From: Mesobacterium_A hydrothermale
GTDB lineage: Bacteria > Pseudomonadota > Alphaproteobacteria > Rhodobacterales > Rhodobacteraceae
Direction of reading: 5' to 3'
Length of the DNA stretch: 64,000 nucleotides
Assembly (NCBI RefSeq): GCF_035818635.1
Contig: NZ_JAYLLH010000002.1
Span: 1-64,000, forward strand
In this document: positions 40,984 to 49,355 of the stretch, piece after piece
How positions within the stretch are numbered: the first letter of the stretch is position 1
How the letters are laid out: each line of letters opens with the position of its first letter
Translations under genes and position numbers: made by a program
The notes under the pieces: model-generated
Databases searched by the model: none
Told to the model about the DNA's origin: nothing
What the model saw: only the letters and a program-made list of their open reading frames with translations

Positions 40984-41442
40984 TCAGCCATAAGGCGAGG
41001 CGGCCGGATGTCCGTCGAAATCGGTCCAGATGCGGGCGTCGCGTTCGCGGTCGACCTGAAGCACGCGGGCGTGGTCAGGATAGGTGACGGTGTCGCGCGC
41101 CGCGCGGGTACCGATCACCAGATAGCGCACCGGGGCATCGGTGCGGTTTTCCAGGCAGTGTCCAAGCGCGTCCCCGGCCTTGAACGTCGCCGCGTCGCCC
41201 TGGGACAGGACGGTCTCTGAATCGCCTTCGATCAGCGTCACGGTGCCTGCCAGGACAAAGACCATCTCGTCCTCGTCGGTATGCCAGTGTTTGATCGAGG
41301 AGCGGGACCCCGGCGCCAGTATCTCGACAAAGGCGCCAAACTGGGTCAGCCCGCCGGTGTCGGAAAACAGCAGCGCCTCGAACGGGCCGCAAACCCCGTT
41401 GTCGGAGTCACGTCTGACGGTGTCCTCGGTGATCTTGGGCAT
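40984..41442 (-). CDS. Cupin domain protein
   Basis: A 152-residue single cupin barrel. HWHTDEDEMVFVLAG (about 53-67) gives the HxHxxxxE metal motif; the later ALGHCLEN carries the second-motif His. Cupins serve as enzymes or sugar/metal-binding proteins; no specific role visible. Start ATG 41442 gives MPKITEDTVRRD; longer upstream frame unsupported. Confidence 0.82.
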   Translation of the reverse strand: MPKITEDTVRRDSDNGVCGPFEALLFSDTGGLTQFGAFVEILAPGSRSSIKHWHTDEDEMVFVLAGTVTLIEGDSETVLSQGDAATFKAGDALGHCLENRTDAPVRYLVIGTRAARDTVTYPDHARVLQVDRERDARIWTDFDGHPAASPYG

Positions 41443-41460
41443 GGTCGGTCCTTTCTGAAC

Positions 41461-41492
41461 GAAAAAGGGCCGGTCGCTGCGACCGGCCCTTT
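41461..41492 (-). terminator. Rho-independent terminator of the Bax inhibitor gene
   Basis: AAAGGGCCGGTCG (41464-41476) pairs exactly with CGACCGGCCCTTT (41480-41492) around CTG. On the minus strand it is followed by TTTTTC. It lies 28 bases after the gene end. Confidence 0.9.
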
Positions 41493-41519
41493 GGCATCTC
41501 CGAGTGAGCGTACGGAGCT

Positions 41520-42260
41520 TTATTCGCGGTTGCCCAGCAGTTGCAGCAGGAACATGAACAGGTTGATGAAGTCCATGTACAGTTGCAGCGCGCCCATGAT
41601 GGCAGCCTTGCCAAGCCATTCCTGGTCGCCATGCGCGGCATGAGCAAGATAGGTGTTCTTGATGTTCTGAGTGTCATAGGCCGTAAGACCCGCGAAGATC
41701 AGCACACCCAGGATCGACACGGCGAAGAAAATCGCGGGCGAGCCCAGGAAGATGTTGATGATCGAGGCCACGATCAGGCCGATCACGCCCATGATCAGGA
41801 ACGACCCCCAACCCGAAATGTCTTTCTTGGTGGTGTAGCCCCAGAGCGACAGGCCGGCGAACGAGATCGAGGTCACAAGGAACACCTGCGCGATCGACAT
41901 GCCGGTGAACGCCGCGAAAATCCACGCGATCGACAGACCCATGACAGAGGCGAACGCATAGAAGAACAACTGCGCGCCCGCCGCCGACAGGCGAGATACC
42001 GCCGCGCCGAAGGCAAAGACCATGATCAGCGGGGCAAACATCACGATCCAGCCCAGGATATTGGGCTGCAACGTCATCGGATCGCGGAACACCGAAAGCA
42101 GCGCGTCGTTCGAACCCACTGCCCAGGCCACCAGGAAGGTCAGCAGGGTGCCCACGGACATGGTGCCGTAGACCTTGTTCATATGAGCGCGCAAGCCCTC
42201 GTCAATCTGGGCGGCGCGGGCGCCTGCCGCCGTCGTCCGGATTGTGTTGTAGTCAGCCAT
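41520..42260 (-). CDS. Bax inhibitor-1/YccA family membrane protein
   Basis: A 246-residue protein with seven membrane spans, the BI-1/YccA fold. YAFASVMGLSIAWIFAAFTG and LTAYDTQNIKN (about 193-203) are the family blocks, the Asp in the latter being the conserved pore residue. Bacterial members are pH-sensitive ion leak channels or regulators of FtsH (YccA). A perfect terminator follows. Confidence 0.93.
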   Translation of the reverse strand: MADYNTIRTTAAGARAAQIDEGLRAHMNKVYGTMSVGTLLTFLVAWAVGSNDALLSVFRDPMTLQPNILGWIVMFAPLIMVFAFGAAVSRLSAAGAQLFFYAFASVMGLSIAWIFAAFTGMSIAQVFLVTSISFAGLSLWGYTTKKDISGWGSFLIMGVIGLIVASIINIFLGSPAIFFAVSILGVLIFAGLTAYDTQNIKNTYLAHAAHGDQEWLGKAAIMGALQLYMDFINLFMFLLQLLGNRE

Positions 42261-42378
42261 TGATGCCTCCGAAAAGTGAAACCGCCTGCGCCTGCCCAGG
42301 GACGGACAGACGCTCTGCTTGTGATATTGGCATAGCAGAGGGAGGTTTCAAGCCTTTCGACTGTCGCCGCTGTGCAAA

Positions 42379-42603
42379 TTATCGGTTTCCGACTAACCAT
42401 TTTTCCGGGGCGTCCCAGACCGGGCGCGCGGCTTCGATCTCTGCTGCGTCACGGGTGACACCGATATCGCACAGCAGATGCGGCTCCAGCCGCGCCAGCT
42501 GGCGGCGCTGACGGTAAAGGGTATGGAGCGTCGCCAGCCGCTGAAACAAAGGCACGCGGGACGGACGCTGCAAGGGCAGGCTGTGGGTCAAAGCACGGAT
42601 CAT
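42379..42603 (-). CDS. DUF1127 small protein
   Basis: A 74-residue, Arg-rich basic protein with the DUF1127 block: FQRLATLHTLYRQRRQLARL (about 21-40) then LLCDIGVTRDAAEIEAARPV. Small DUF1127 proteins in alphaproteobacteria bind RNA and affect phosphate and RNA turnover in some species. It is divergent from a LysR gene with which it shares the 123-bp gap; that regulator may control it. Start ATG 42603. Confidence 0.9.
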   Translation of the reverse strand: MIRALTHSLPLQRPSRVPLFQRLATLHTLYRQRRQLARLEPHLLCDIGVTRDAAEIEAARPVWDAPEKWLVGNR

Positions 42604-42684
42604 GATGCCATCCTTTCATATTTGTGATGATTTGGCGTCGTTAAATCTTGATGCTTGATATATGGTGCGCGCCAAGCCATATGT

Positions 42685-42698
42685 GAAACGAATGTTTC
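42685..42698. promoter_or_regulatory. Candidate LysR operator in the DUF1127/LysR gap
   Basis: GAAAC (42685-42689) and GTTTC (42694-42698) form an inverted repeat with a 4-base centre, 29 bp before the LysR start. The gap is AT-rich compared with the surrounding DNA. Inference from position only. Confidence 0.3.
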
Positions 42699-42726
42699 TG
42701 CTACGTTGAATCAAGAAAGTTGATGA

Positions 42727-43575
42727 ATGCGCAATCTCGACATCACCACCCTCCGCTCGTTTGTCACCGTCGCACAGGCGGGCGGGGTGACCCGCGCCTC
42801 GGGCTTTCTGAACCTCACGCAATCTGCGGTGTCGATGCAGTTGAAACGGCTGGAGGACTTGCTGGATCTCGATCTGCTGGAACGGTCGGGCCGCACCGTC
42901 GCGCTGACGCCCGCTGGCGAACAACTGCTGGGCTATGCCCGCCGGATGGTGGAACTCAACGACGAGATCTTTGCCAGGCTGACCGACCAGATCTACGAAG
43001 GGGAAATCACCCTCGGTGTGCCACATGACATCGTCTACCCGGTGATCCCGCAGGTTCTGCAACGCTTTCACGCCGAATTCCCGCGTGTGAAAGTCCAGCT
43101 TCTGTCGTCATATACCAATTCGCTGAAGGCGCAGTATTCCCGCGGCGAGGTCGATGTGATCCTGACCACCGAATCCGGCGTCGACGAGGGTGGCGCGACC
43201 CTGAAAGAGGTGCCGCTGCGCTGGATCGGTGCGCCCGGTGGATCGGCCTGGAAGCAGCGCCCCCTGCGGCTGGCCTATTGCCGCTACTGCACCTTCCGCA
43301 ACGGCGACCTGCGCAAGCTGGACGAGGCCGGGATTCCCTGGGAAATGGCGGTGGACTCCGATTCAGACCGCACCATCGAGGCGACGGTCAGCGCAGATCT
43401 TGCGATTACCTCCATGCTGGAAGGCCACGCGCCGCCGCATCTGTGCGCGATCGACACCAACGGCGCCTTGCCCGACCTCGGCGTGCAGCGCATCAACCTG
43501 TACAGCAACACCACCCGGCCCGAGATCATCGCCCCGCTGCGCGGCATGATCGAACAGGGGTTTGCGACCCTCTGA
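42727..43575 (+). CDS. LysR family transcriptional regulator
   Basis: A 282-residue LysR regulator with a helix-turn-helix at about 5-62 (ASGFLNLTQSAVSMQLKRLE) and an effector domain from about 90. It starts MRNLDITTLRSFVTVAQ, a standard beginning. RYCTFRNGDLRKLDEAGIPWE in the effector domain has an unusual Cys pair. It is divergent from DUF1127, a pairing often seen in roseobacters; ligand unknown. Confidence 0.9.
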   Translation: MRNLDITTLRSFVTVAQAGGVTRASGFLNLTQSAVSMQLKRLEDLLDLDLLERSGRTVALTPAGEQLLGYARRMVELNDEIFARLTDQIYEGEITLGVPHDIVYPVIPQVLQRFHAEFPRVKVQLLSSYTNSLKAQYSRGEVDVILTTESGVDEGGATLKEVPLRWIGAPGGSAWKQRPLRLAYCRYCTFRNGDLRKLDEAGIPWEMAVDSDSDRTIEATVSADLAITSMLEGHAPPHLCAIDTNGALPDLGVQRINLYSNTTRPEIIAPLRGMIEQGFATL

Positions 43576-43577
43576 CC

Positions 43578-43645
43578 CTCATCTTGCCACAAATATCCCG
43601 GGGGTGAGGCCGCAGGCCGAGGGGGCAGCGCCCCCTGCCGGTTTG
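43578..43645 (-). repeat. Intergenic hairpin-plus-tail repeat, copy E
   Basis: Read on the minus strand after ribD: AGGGGGC-GCT-GCCCCCT hairpin (43619-43635), a weaker GGCC-TGC-GGCC hairpin, then CCCCGGGATATTTGTGGCAAG and ATGAGGG. It sits between the convergent LysR and ribD genes. The first hairpin is identical to that in copy C. Confidence 0.65.
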
Positions 43646-43668
43646 TCGTTGAAAAATCGCTGCCCGGC

Positions 43669-44763
43669 TCAGGCGCGGCGCCACAGCTGCAAGACATCTG
43701 CGCCGCAGATCTCGACGCTGTCCAGCGCGAACCGCGGTGCTTCGGCCAGGGTATCGATCCCCAGCGCCCCCAGCGCCGGACGGCCTTCGGCGCCAAGGGC
43801 CATGCCGGCTGTAAACACCGCCAGCCGGTCCACCAGCCCCGCCTGTAGCAGCGACGCCGCCAATGCCCCGCCCCCTTCGCAGAACACCCGCGTCAGCCCG
43901 TTTGTCCCCAGCAGTCGCAGCACATCACCCATGTCCATCTGGCCGCCGGTCACCCGGGCTTCGATCAAATGCGCCCCGGTGTCGGCCCAGGCCGTGCGGC
44001 GGGGTCCGGTCGCACTGGGGCCGTGGCAGATCCAGACCGGGATGTCGCGCGCGGTCTGGGCCAGCGCGCTGTCGATGGGCAGGTCGAGGTGACGCGAGAC
44101 CACCACGCGCAACGGTTGACGCACCGTGCCCATGCCGCGCACATTCAGCGTCGGATCGTCGGCCCGTACCGTGCCCGCCCCGACCATCACCGCATCGTGG
44201 CTCAGCCGCATGGCGTGCACCCGGCGGCGCGCCTCGGGCCCGGTGATCCACTGGCTTTCGCCGGTGGCCGTGGCAATACGGCCATCGAAGGAACAGGCCA
44301 GTTTCAGCGTCACCATCGGGCGGCCCTGTTCGACCTTGCGGAAGAACCCCTCTTGGTCGCGCAGGGCCTGATCGGCCAACACATCGGTTGTCACCGCGAT
44401 CCCGGCGCTGCGCAGCCGGGCAAAGCCCTGTCCCGAAACGCGCGGATCGCTGTCCTCGAGCGCGGCAACCACCCGTGCGACGCCCGCCGTCACCAGCGCG
44501 TCGGCGCAAGGCGGGGTCTTGCCGTGATGCGCGCAGGGTTCCAGCGTGACATAGGCCGTGGCGCCGCGCGCGGTCGTACCGGCCTGGGTCAGCGCCACCA
44601 CCTCGGCATGCGGACGGCCGCCGGGCTGGGTCCAGCCGCGCCCCACGATCCGGCCGTCTTTCACGATGACGCAGCCCACCGCCGGGTTGGGCCAGCAATT
44701 GCCCAACCCCCGTCGCCCCAGCGCAAGCGCATGGGCCATGTGGGCTGTGTCGTCTGCGCTCAC
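43669..44763 (-). CDS. ribD: Riboflavin biosynthesis deaminase/reductase
   Basis: A 364-residue bifunctional enzyme that deaminates and then reduces the pyrimidine intermediate in riboflavin synthesis. The deaminase half (1-145) has the zinc motif HAE (about 52-54) and PCAHHGKTPPCADAL (about 76-90, the PCxxxxxxxxC). The reductase half begins near 150 with LKLACSFDGRIATATGES. GTG start overlaps the nrdR stop by 4 bp (GTGA), so nrdR-ribD is an operon. Repeat copy E follows. Confidence 0.95.
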   Translation of the reverse strand: MSADDTAHMAHALALGRRGLGNCWPNPAVGCVIVKDGRIVGRGWTQPGGRPHAEVVALTQAGTTARGATAYVTLEPCAHHGKTPPCADALVTAGVARVVAALEDSDPRVSGQGFARLRSAGIAVTTDVLADQALRDQEGFFRKVEQGRPMVTLKLACSFDGRIATATGESQWITGPEARRRVHAMRLSHDAVMVGAGTVRADDPTLNVRGMGTVRQPLRVVVSRHLDLPIDSALAQTARDIPVWICHGPSATGPRRTAWADTGAHLIEARVTGGQMDMGDVLRLLGTNGLTRVFCEGGGALAASLLQAGLVDRLAVFTAGMALGAEGRPALGALGIDTLAEAPRFALDSVEICGADVLQLWRRA

Positions 44764-45227
44764 TTCTCTGGCGTGGTATCGGGGCGCAGTTCGGAAACGA
44801 ACTTGTCAAAGTCGTCCGCCGCCTGGAAGTTCTTGTAAACGCTGGCAAACCTGACATAGGCCACGGTGTCGATCCGGGCCAGGGTTTCCATCACGATCTC
44901 GCCGATCTGACTGGACTTGATGTCGGTTTCGCCCAGGCTTTCCAGCCGCCGCACGATACCGGAAATCATCTGGTCGATGCGTTCGGGTTCGATCGGGCGT
45001 TTCTGTAGCGCGATGCGGATCGAGCGTTCCAGCTTGTCCCGGTCGAAATCTTCGCGGCGGCCATTTGACTTGATCACCACCAGATCGCGCAACTGGACGC
45101 GTTCGTAGGTTGTGAAACGCCCGCCGCAGGCGGGACAGAACCGCCGCCGCCGGATTGAAACGTGGTCCTCGGCGGGCCGGGAATCCTTCACTTGGGTGTC
45201 GATGTTACCGCAAAACGGGCAGCGCAT
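44760..45227 (-). CDS. nrdR: Transcriptional repressor NrdR
   Basis: A 155-residue repressor of ribonucleotide reductase genes. The zinc ribbon C3-x2-C6 ... C31-x2-C34 is in MRCPFCGN and RFCPACGGRF, and the ATP-cone domain (about 49-139) follows. It starts at ATG 45227. A consensus DnaA box lies 52 bp upstream, which may tie its expression to replication. Couples to ribD by overlap. Confidence 0.96.
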   Translation of the reverse strand: MRCPFCGNIDTQVKDSRPAEDHVSIRRRRFCPACGGRFTTYERVQLRDLVVIKSNGRREDFDRDKLERSIRIALQKRPIEPERIDQMISGIVRRLESLGETDIKSSQIGEIVMETLARIDTVAYVRFASVYKNFQAADDFDKFVSELRPDTTPEK

Positions 45228-45279
45228 TGACCGTCCCCCTTTTTCTTCGTGTCTGCTCGTGGGTGGGGTTGGTCCCCAC

Positions 45280-45288
45280 TTATCCACA
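45280..45288 (+). promoter_or_regulatory. DnaA box upstream of nrdR
   Basis: TTATCCACA is a perfect match to the DnaA consensus, 53 bp upstream of the nrdR start, adjacent to CTATAGG. NrdR controls deoxynucleotide synthesis, so DnaA-linked timing is plausible but inferred. Confidence 0.5.
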
Positions 45289-45380
45289 GCCACTATAGGG
45301 GAGGCTCCATACTTTGGGTAGTGCAGAAATGCGGGCCCCAGATGAAGGGGCAAAGCGCGCGAACGCGCGGTCCGCGCGTA

Positions 45381-45432
45381 CGAGAGGCGCTGCCTCTCGC
45401 GCTCTCCGGGATATTTCCGGCCAGAAGAAGGC
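45381..45432 (+). repeat. Intergenic hairpin-plus-tail repeat, copy F
   Basis: GAGAGGC-GCT-GCCTCTC hairpin (45382-45398), then GCTCTCCGGGATATTTCC and CCAGAAGAAGG. Copy G at 62900-62951 matches it in 49 of 52 bases. Lies between nrdR and tonB, both on the opposite strand. Confidence 0.75.
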
Positions 45433-45438
45433 GAGGGC

Positions 45439-46440
45439 CTATCGTCGGGCGAAACGGAGCGGCAGGTTGAAGCTGTAGCGGTTGTCGGGCAGCGCCGCGG
45501 GGGCGGCGGGCAGGCGCGCGGACCTGGCGGCGGACAGCGCGGCCCTGTCGAGCGCGGCGTCGCCCGACGAGGTGAGGATGCGGGCGCCGGCGAGCGTGCC
45601 CGCGCGGGTCACGGTGATCTGGAGCTTGACCACGCCGGTGGCGCGGGTGCCGCGCGGATAGCGCTGCGCGCGCGCGACGCGCTGGCGGATTTGCGCGCCC
45701 CATTGTGCCTGCGCGTTCTGTAGCGCGGCCCTCGACGGGCCCGACGGCGCCGCGGGTCTGGCTGTGCTTCCGCCGGTCGTGCCGCCGTTGCCGGTGGCGC
45801 GTTGCGCTGCGCGCGGGGCGTCGTCGGTGGCGGTCGGTCTGGATTGCGCGGCGGGTGTGCGGTCGGGCCGGGGGTGTGGCCTGAGCGACGCGCCGGGCGC
45901 GTGGCGCGGCTCTGCCGGGGTGGGATCGACCCGCGGCAGTGCGGCGGTGGCGGGGGGCTTCATCAGCGCCTGGCGGGGACGCTGCAGGGGCCGATCGGGG
46001 GTTGACCGCGGCCGGGTTGCCGCTGTGGGTTGCGTGGGGTTGACCGGCGCCGCGACCTGAGCTGTGACCTGGGCCGGGAGCACCGGGGGCGCAAGCCGCG
46101 GGTTCGTCCGGATCGCCGGAGCCTTGTCGGTCGCGGTGTCAAGGCGGGGGGCTGCCAGGGGATGCGCGCGGGGGGGCAGGGGATCGGCCCGCGGGGCAGG
46201 TGCGGCTGCGTCGGCGATCGGGGCTGCCGGTTCAGGCAGGGTGTCGGCCAGTTCGGGTGCCCGGGTCCAGTCCTGAACCATCTGCGCCATCGCCGGGGGC
46301 AGGGCGGCAAGGGTCAGGGCGTCGGTGCCGCCGGCACCGCCGCTGTCGCCGCCCGACAGGCCCGGGGGCGACAGGGTGAAGGCGGCGACGTGCAGCGCGC
46401 CTGCGAGGGTCAGGAAAGCGGAGGCTTCGAGCAGTTTCAT
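45439..46440 (-). CDS. tonB: TonB-like energy transducer
   Basis: A 333-residue protein with one N-terminal span (about 6-24), a long Pro/Ala/Arg-rich periplasmic linker (about 45-240) and a C-terminal TonB domain: YPRGTRATGVVKLQITVTRAG (about 262-282) is the characteristic block, ending DALSAARSARLPA then PLRFARR. It links the ExbB-ExbD motor to outer-membrane receptors. It is the last gene of the B12 operon; ATG overlaps exbD stop by 4 bp. Confidence 0.9.
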   Translation of the reverse strand: MKLLEASAFLTLAGALHVAAFTLSPPGLSGGDSGGAGGTDALTLAALPPAMAQMVQDWTRAPELADTLPEPAAPIADAAAPAPRADPLPPRAHPLAAPRLDTATDKAPAIRTNPRLAPPVLPAQVTAQVAAPVNPTQPTAATRPRSTPDRPLQRPRQALMKPPATAALPRVDPTPAEPRHAPGASLRPHPRPDRTPAAQSRPTATDDAPRAAQRATGNGGTTGGSTARPAAPSGPSRAALQNAQAQWGAQIRQRVARAQRYPRGTRATGVVKLQITVTRAGTLAGARILTSSGDAALDRAALSAARSARLPAAPAALPDNRYSFNLPLRFARR

Positions 46441-46820
46441 CGCGCGGCCTCTGTCACCAGTGCGACCTCGGTCGCGCCCGCCTGCGCCAGTTGTGCCAGA
46501 ACCTGCGCCAGCGCGGCCGCATCGGCGCGGGCGTCGGCGCGCAGGGTCACCGGGGACGCGGCGGCGGCGGCGATGGCATCGGACCCGCGCAGCGCGCCGA
46601 ACGCAGTCTGCCCGTCGGCGGAAAGAAAGAGCGCATCGGGATCGGCCTCTCCCTCTGCCTCGGCTTCGGGCAGGCGGATGTCGAACGGGTCGGGCGGGGC
46701 GATCTGCGCCGTCATCAGGAAGAAGATCAGCAGCAGGAACACCACGTTGATCATCGGCACGATCTGTTCGCCAAGGTCGCGGCGCGGGCGTGGCGGGATC
46801 AGGGGGGCGCGGCGCGTCAT
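46437..46820 (-). CDS. exbD: ExbD-family protein, copy 1
   Basis: A 127-residue ExbD/TolR protein with one span: NVVFLLLIFFLMTAQIAPPD (about 25-44), preceded by the conserved acidic-free opening PRRDLGEQIVPM. The pore Asp of ExbD is normally in the span start; here it is Asn25 in the INVVFL sequence rather than the usual Asp (compare copy 2, MIDVVF), so this copy may be a non-conducting partner. Overlaps tonB by 4 bp. Confidence 0.88.
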   Translation of the reverse strand: MTRRAPLIPPRPRRDLGEQIVPMINVVFLLLIFFLMTAQIAPPDPFDIRLPEAEAEGEADPDALFLSADGQTAFGALRGSDAIAAAAASPVTLRADARADAAALAQVLAQLAQAGATEVALVTEAAR

Positions 46821-47197
46821 GGGGCGACCACCGCGATATTGGTCAAACCGGCGGCGCGCAGGGTGGCCATCACGTCGAGCAGGCGCTGCACATCGGCGCC
46901 GTCCCGCGGCGACAGGACGATCACGTCGCCGGGCGCGGACATCAGCGGGGCCAGGGCCGTGGCCAGCGCCGCGGGCTCTTTCACGATGCCATTGAGCGCC
47001 AGCGCATCGGGCGAGACCGTGACCAGCCGGGGCGGGCCGGAATAGCCCGCGCCCGCGCCCCCCAGCGTCAGCGGCAGGGTTTGCGGCAGGCCGAACCGTG
47101 CCGCCAGCATGAAGAACACCAGCAGCAGGAACACCACGTCGATCATCGGCGTGAGGCTGGGCCGTCTGCGGCGTCCGGGGGCGGTCAGATCCAGCAT
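46817..47197 (-). CDS. exbD: ExbD-family protein, copy 2
   Basis: A 126-residue ExbD with the intact pore Asp in LTPMIDVVFLLLVFFMLA (about 15-32), followed by a periplasmic domain. Two ExbD-type subunits in one operon fit the ExbB5-ExbD2 stoichiometry, possibly as a heterodimer. Its start follows the exbB stop with no gap, and it overlaps the next exbD by 4 bp. Confidence 0.92.
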   Translation of the reverse strand: MLDLTAPGRRRRPSLTPMIDVVFLLLVFFMLAARFGLPQTLPLTLGGAGAGYSGPPRLVTVSPDALALNGIVKEPAALATALAPLMSAPGDVIVLSPRDGADVQRLLDVMATLRAAGLTNIAVVAP

Positions 47198-47812
47198 TCA
47201 GCGGCCTTGAGACAGGAACAGCCGGGTGGCGAGGTCGTCGAGGTCATGGGCCAGACGATCGGCGATGCTGTCGAACCAGGACAGGGCGATGCCGGCCGGG
47301 ATCGCCACGCCCATGCCCGCGGCGGTGGTCAGCAGCGCCTCCCAGATGCCACCGGCGAGGGCGGCGGGGTCGGCGCGGTTGCCGGCCTGTTGCAGCGCTT
47401 GGAACGCATCGATCATGCCCAGGACCGTGCCAAGCAGGCCGATCAGCGGAGCGATGGTCATCACCAGTTCCAGCACCCGCAGGCCTTCGCGCGCCTCGGC
47501 CATGGCGGCGCGGGCGACGCGGGCGGTTTCCTCTTGCGCTTGCGGGGGGGCGCGAAAGCTCAGCGCATCCATCGCGGCGTGCACGACGCGGGATCGCACC
47601 CCGCGACGCCCGACCAGCAGGGCCATCGCCTCGGTCCCGTGGCCCTGGTCCCACAGCGTGACCGCGCGTTCGGCATGGGCCACGCGCCAGGCGCCCAGGC
47701 GGGACAGTTGCCACAGTTTCCACAGGATCATCGCCAGCGTCAGCACCGACAACCCGGCAATGGCCCACATCGCCGGGCCGCCCATGTTCAGGAAATCGGT
47801 GATCTGGGTCAT
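47198..47812 (-). CDS. exbB: ExbB/MotA-TolQ-ExbB family protein
   Basis: A 204-residue protein with the MotA/TolQ/ExbB channel signature APLIGLLGTVLGMIDAFQAL (about 117-136) and three membrane spans. It conducts protons with ExbD to energise TonB. It overlaps the upstream binding-protein gene by 4 bp. This short form lacks the N-terminal signal sequence of some ExbBs. Confidence 0.9.
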   Translation of the reverse strand: MTQITDFLNMGGPAMWAIAGLSVLTLAMILWKLWQLSRLGAWRVAHAERAVTLWDQGHGTEAMALLVGRRGVRSRVVHAAMDALSFRAPPQAQEETARVARAAMAEAREGLRVLELVMTIAPLIGLLGTVLGMIDAFQALQQAGNRADPAALAGGIWEALLTTAAGMGVAIPAGIALSWFDSIADRLAHDLDDLATRLFLSQGR

Positions 47813-48600
47813 GCCGGGGCCTTTTCCACATGTGCCGCGATGAGGCCCGCCAGCGCGTCCAGACCGTCGGTCAGCGCGGCGGGGCCGGGTTGCAGGATGA
47901 GCGGCGACTTTATCTCATGGATCGCGCCGGATTGCACCGCCGGGATCGTGTCCCAGCCGGGGCGGGCGCCGATCTTTTCGGGGCGCACCTTCTTGCCGCA
48001 CCAGCTGGCGACGATGATGTCGGGGCGGGCGGCGATCACGTCCGAAGGCGTGACGATGCGGTCCCTGGCGGCCTGTTCGTGGCGCAGATGGGCGAAACAA
48101 TCGGTCCCGCCGGCGATCTCGACCAGGTCGGACACCCAGCCGATGCCGGTGATCTGGGGATCGTCCCATTCCTCGAAATAGACGCGGGGGCGGACCTTGG
48201 GGGTCCGGGCGCGCAGGGCCGCGATGCGGGTCTCATAGCTGCTGGCCAGCGCCTCGGCCGACTCGGCACAGCCGACCAGACGCCCCAAGGTGCGGATCAT
48301 GCGCAGGATGCCCGCAACATCGCGCTGGTTGAAGGCGTGTACCTCGATCCCGGCGCGGATCAGACCGGCGGCGATATCGGCCTGAAGGTCGGAAAAGGTC
48401 AGCACCAGATCGGGGCGAAGCGCGATGATCTTGTCCAGGTCGGCGCTGGTGAAGGCCCCGACACGCGGCTTTTCGCGGCGCACGCGGGCAGGGCGCACGG
48501 CATAGCCGGTGACGCCGACGATCCGATCTTCCTGCCCCAGCAGATACAGGGTTTCGACGGTTTCCTCGGTCAGGCAGACGATCCGGCCGGGCAGGGTCAT
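47809..48600 (-). CDS. Periplasmic-binding-like protein without signal peptide
   Basis: A 263-residue protein of the helical-backbone metal-receptor (BtuF/FecB) fold: RIVCLTEETVETLYLLGQEDRIVG (first 30 residues) and ALRPDLVLTFSDLQADIAAG (about 60-80) match, and WDTIPAVQSGAIHEI is the C-terminal lobe motif. Unlike the other binding protein of the operon it has no signal peptide: the fold starts at residue 6, so it should stay cytoplasmic unless the start is misread. It lies between btuD and exbB with 4-bp overlaps. Role unknown. Confidence 0.85.
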   Translation of the reverse strand: MTLPGRIVCLTEETVETLYLLGQEDRIVGVTGYAVRPARVRREKPRVGAFTSADLDKIIALRPDLVLTFSDLQADIAAGLIRAGIEVHAFNQRDVAGILRMIRTLGRLVGCAESAEALASSYETRIAALRARTPKVRPRVYFEEWDDPQITGIGWVSDLVEIAGGTDCFAHLRHEQAARDRIVTPSDVIAARPDIIVASWCGKKVRPEKIGARPGWDTIPAVQSGAIHEIKSPLILQPGPAALTDGLDALAGLIAAHVEKAPA

Positions 48601-49355
48601 GACAAGACCCCCAGCGGCTGGATCAACGGGCCGTGATCGGTTTCCAGTACCTGCGCGTTCAGGTGGAACACCTGCGCAAGCCGGTCTGGGGTCAGGACCT
48701 CCATCGGCGGACCCTCGGCGGCCAGCCGGCCCCGGTGCAGCAGCACCAGCCGGGTGCAATAGCGCGCGGCCAGCGTCAGGTCGTGCAGCGACACCAGCAC
48801 CCCCCGGCCTTCGCGGGCCAAGTCGCGGAACACCTGCAACGTGGCGATCTGCGCGGCGGGGTCCAACCCGGCGACCGGTTCATCGGCCATCAACAGCGGG
48901 GTTTCCTGTGCCAGCGCGCGGGCGATCAGAACGCGGGCCTGTTCGCCCCCCGAAAGCGCCGTGGCGCTGCGGCTGCGGAAACTGTCCAGCCCCATTCGGG
49001 TCAGGGCGCTGTCCACCGCGGCGCGATCCTCGGGGCGCAGGCGGCTTCCGGTGGGGCGATGGGGCAGGCGGCCCAGGGCGACCAGGGTTTCAACCTCGAG
49101 CGGCCAGGCAATATCGCGCGCTTGCGGCATCCAGGCGGCGGCCTTGGCGCGGGCAGTGGCGGGCAGGGTTGCCAGCGACGATTGTCCGCTGTGCGGCAAG
49201 AGGCCAAGGGCCGCGCGCATCAGCGTGGTCTTTCCCGCGCCGTTGGGGCCGATCAGGCCGACGCAGTCGCCTTCGGCCAGCGACAGCGACACCGCATCGA
49301 CGACCGGACATTCGCCGCGCCGCACGGTCAGGTTTTGCAGCGAAAGGAGGGTCAT
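48597..49355 (-). CDS. btuD: B12 ABC transporter ATP-binding protein
   Basis: A 252-residue ABC ATPase. Walker A GPNGAGKTT (about 37-45), signature LSGGEQARVLIARAL (about 130-144) and Walker B LLMADEPVAGLD (about 150-161) are intact, with the switch His in SLHDLT. It powers import of cobalamin through the adjacent BtuC permease. 4-bp overlaps on both sides. Assigned to B12 rather than iron because of the riboswitch upstream. Confidence 0.9.
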   Translation of the reverse strand: MTLLSLQNLTVRRGECPVVDAVSLSLAEGDCVGLIGPNGAGKTTLMRAALGLLPHSGQSSLATLPATARAKAAAWMPQARDIAWPLEVETLVALGRLPHRPTGSRLRPEDRAAVDSALTRMGLDSFRSRSATALSGGEQARVLIARALAQETPLLMADEPVAGLDPAAQIATLQVFRDLAREGRGVLVSLHDLTLAARYCTRLVLLHRGRLAAEGPPMEVLTPDRLAQVFHLNAQVLETDHGPLIQPLGVLS

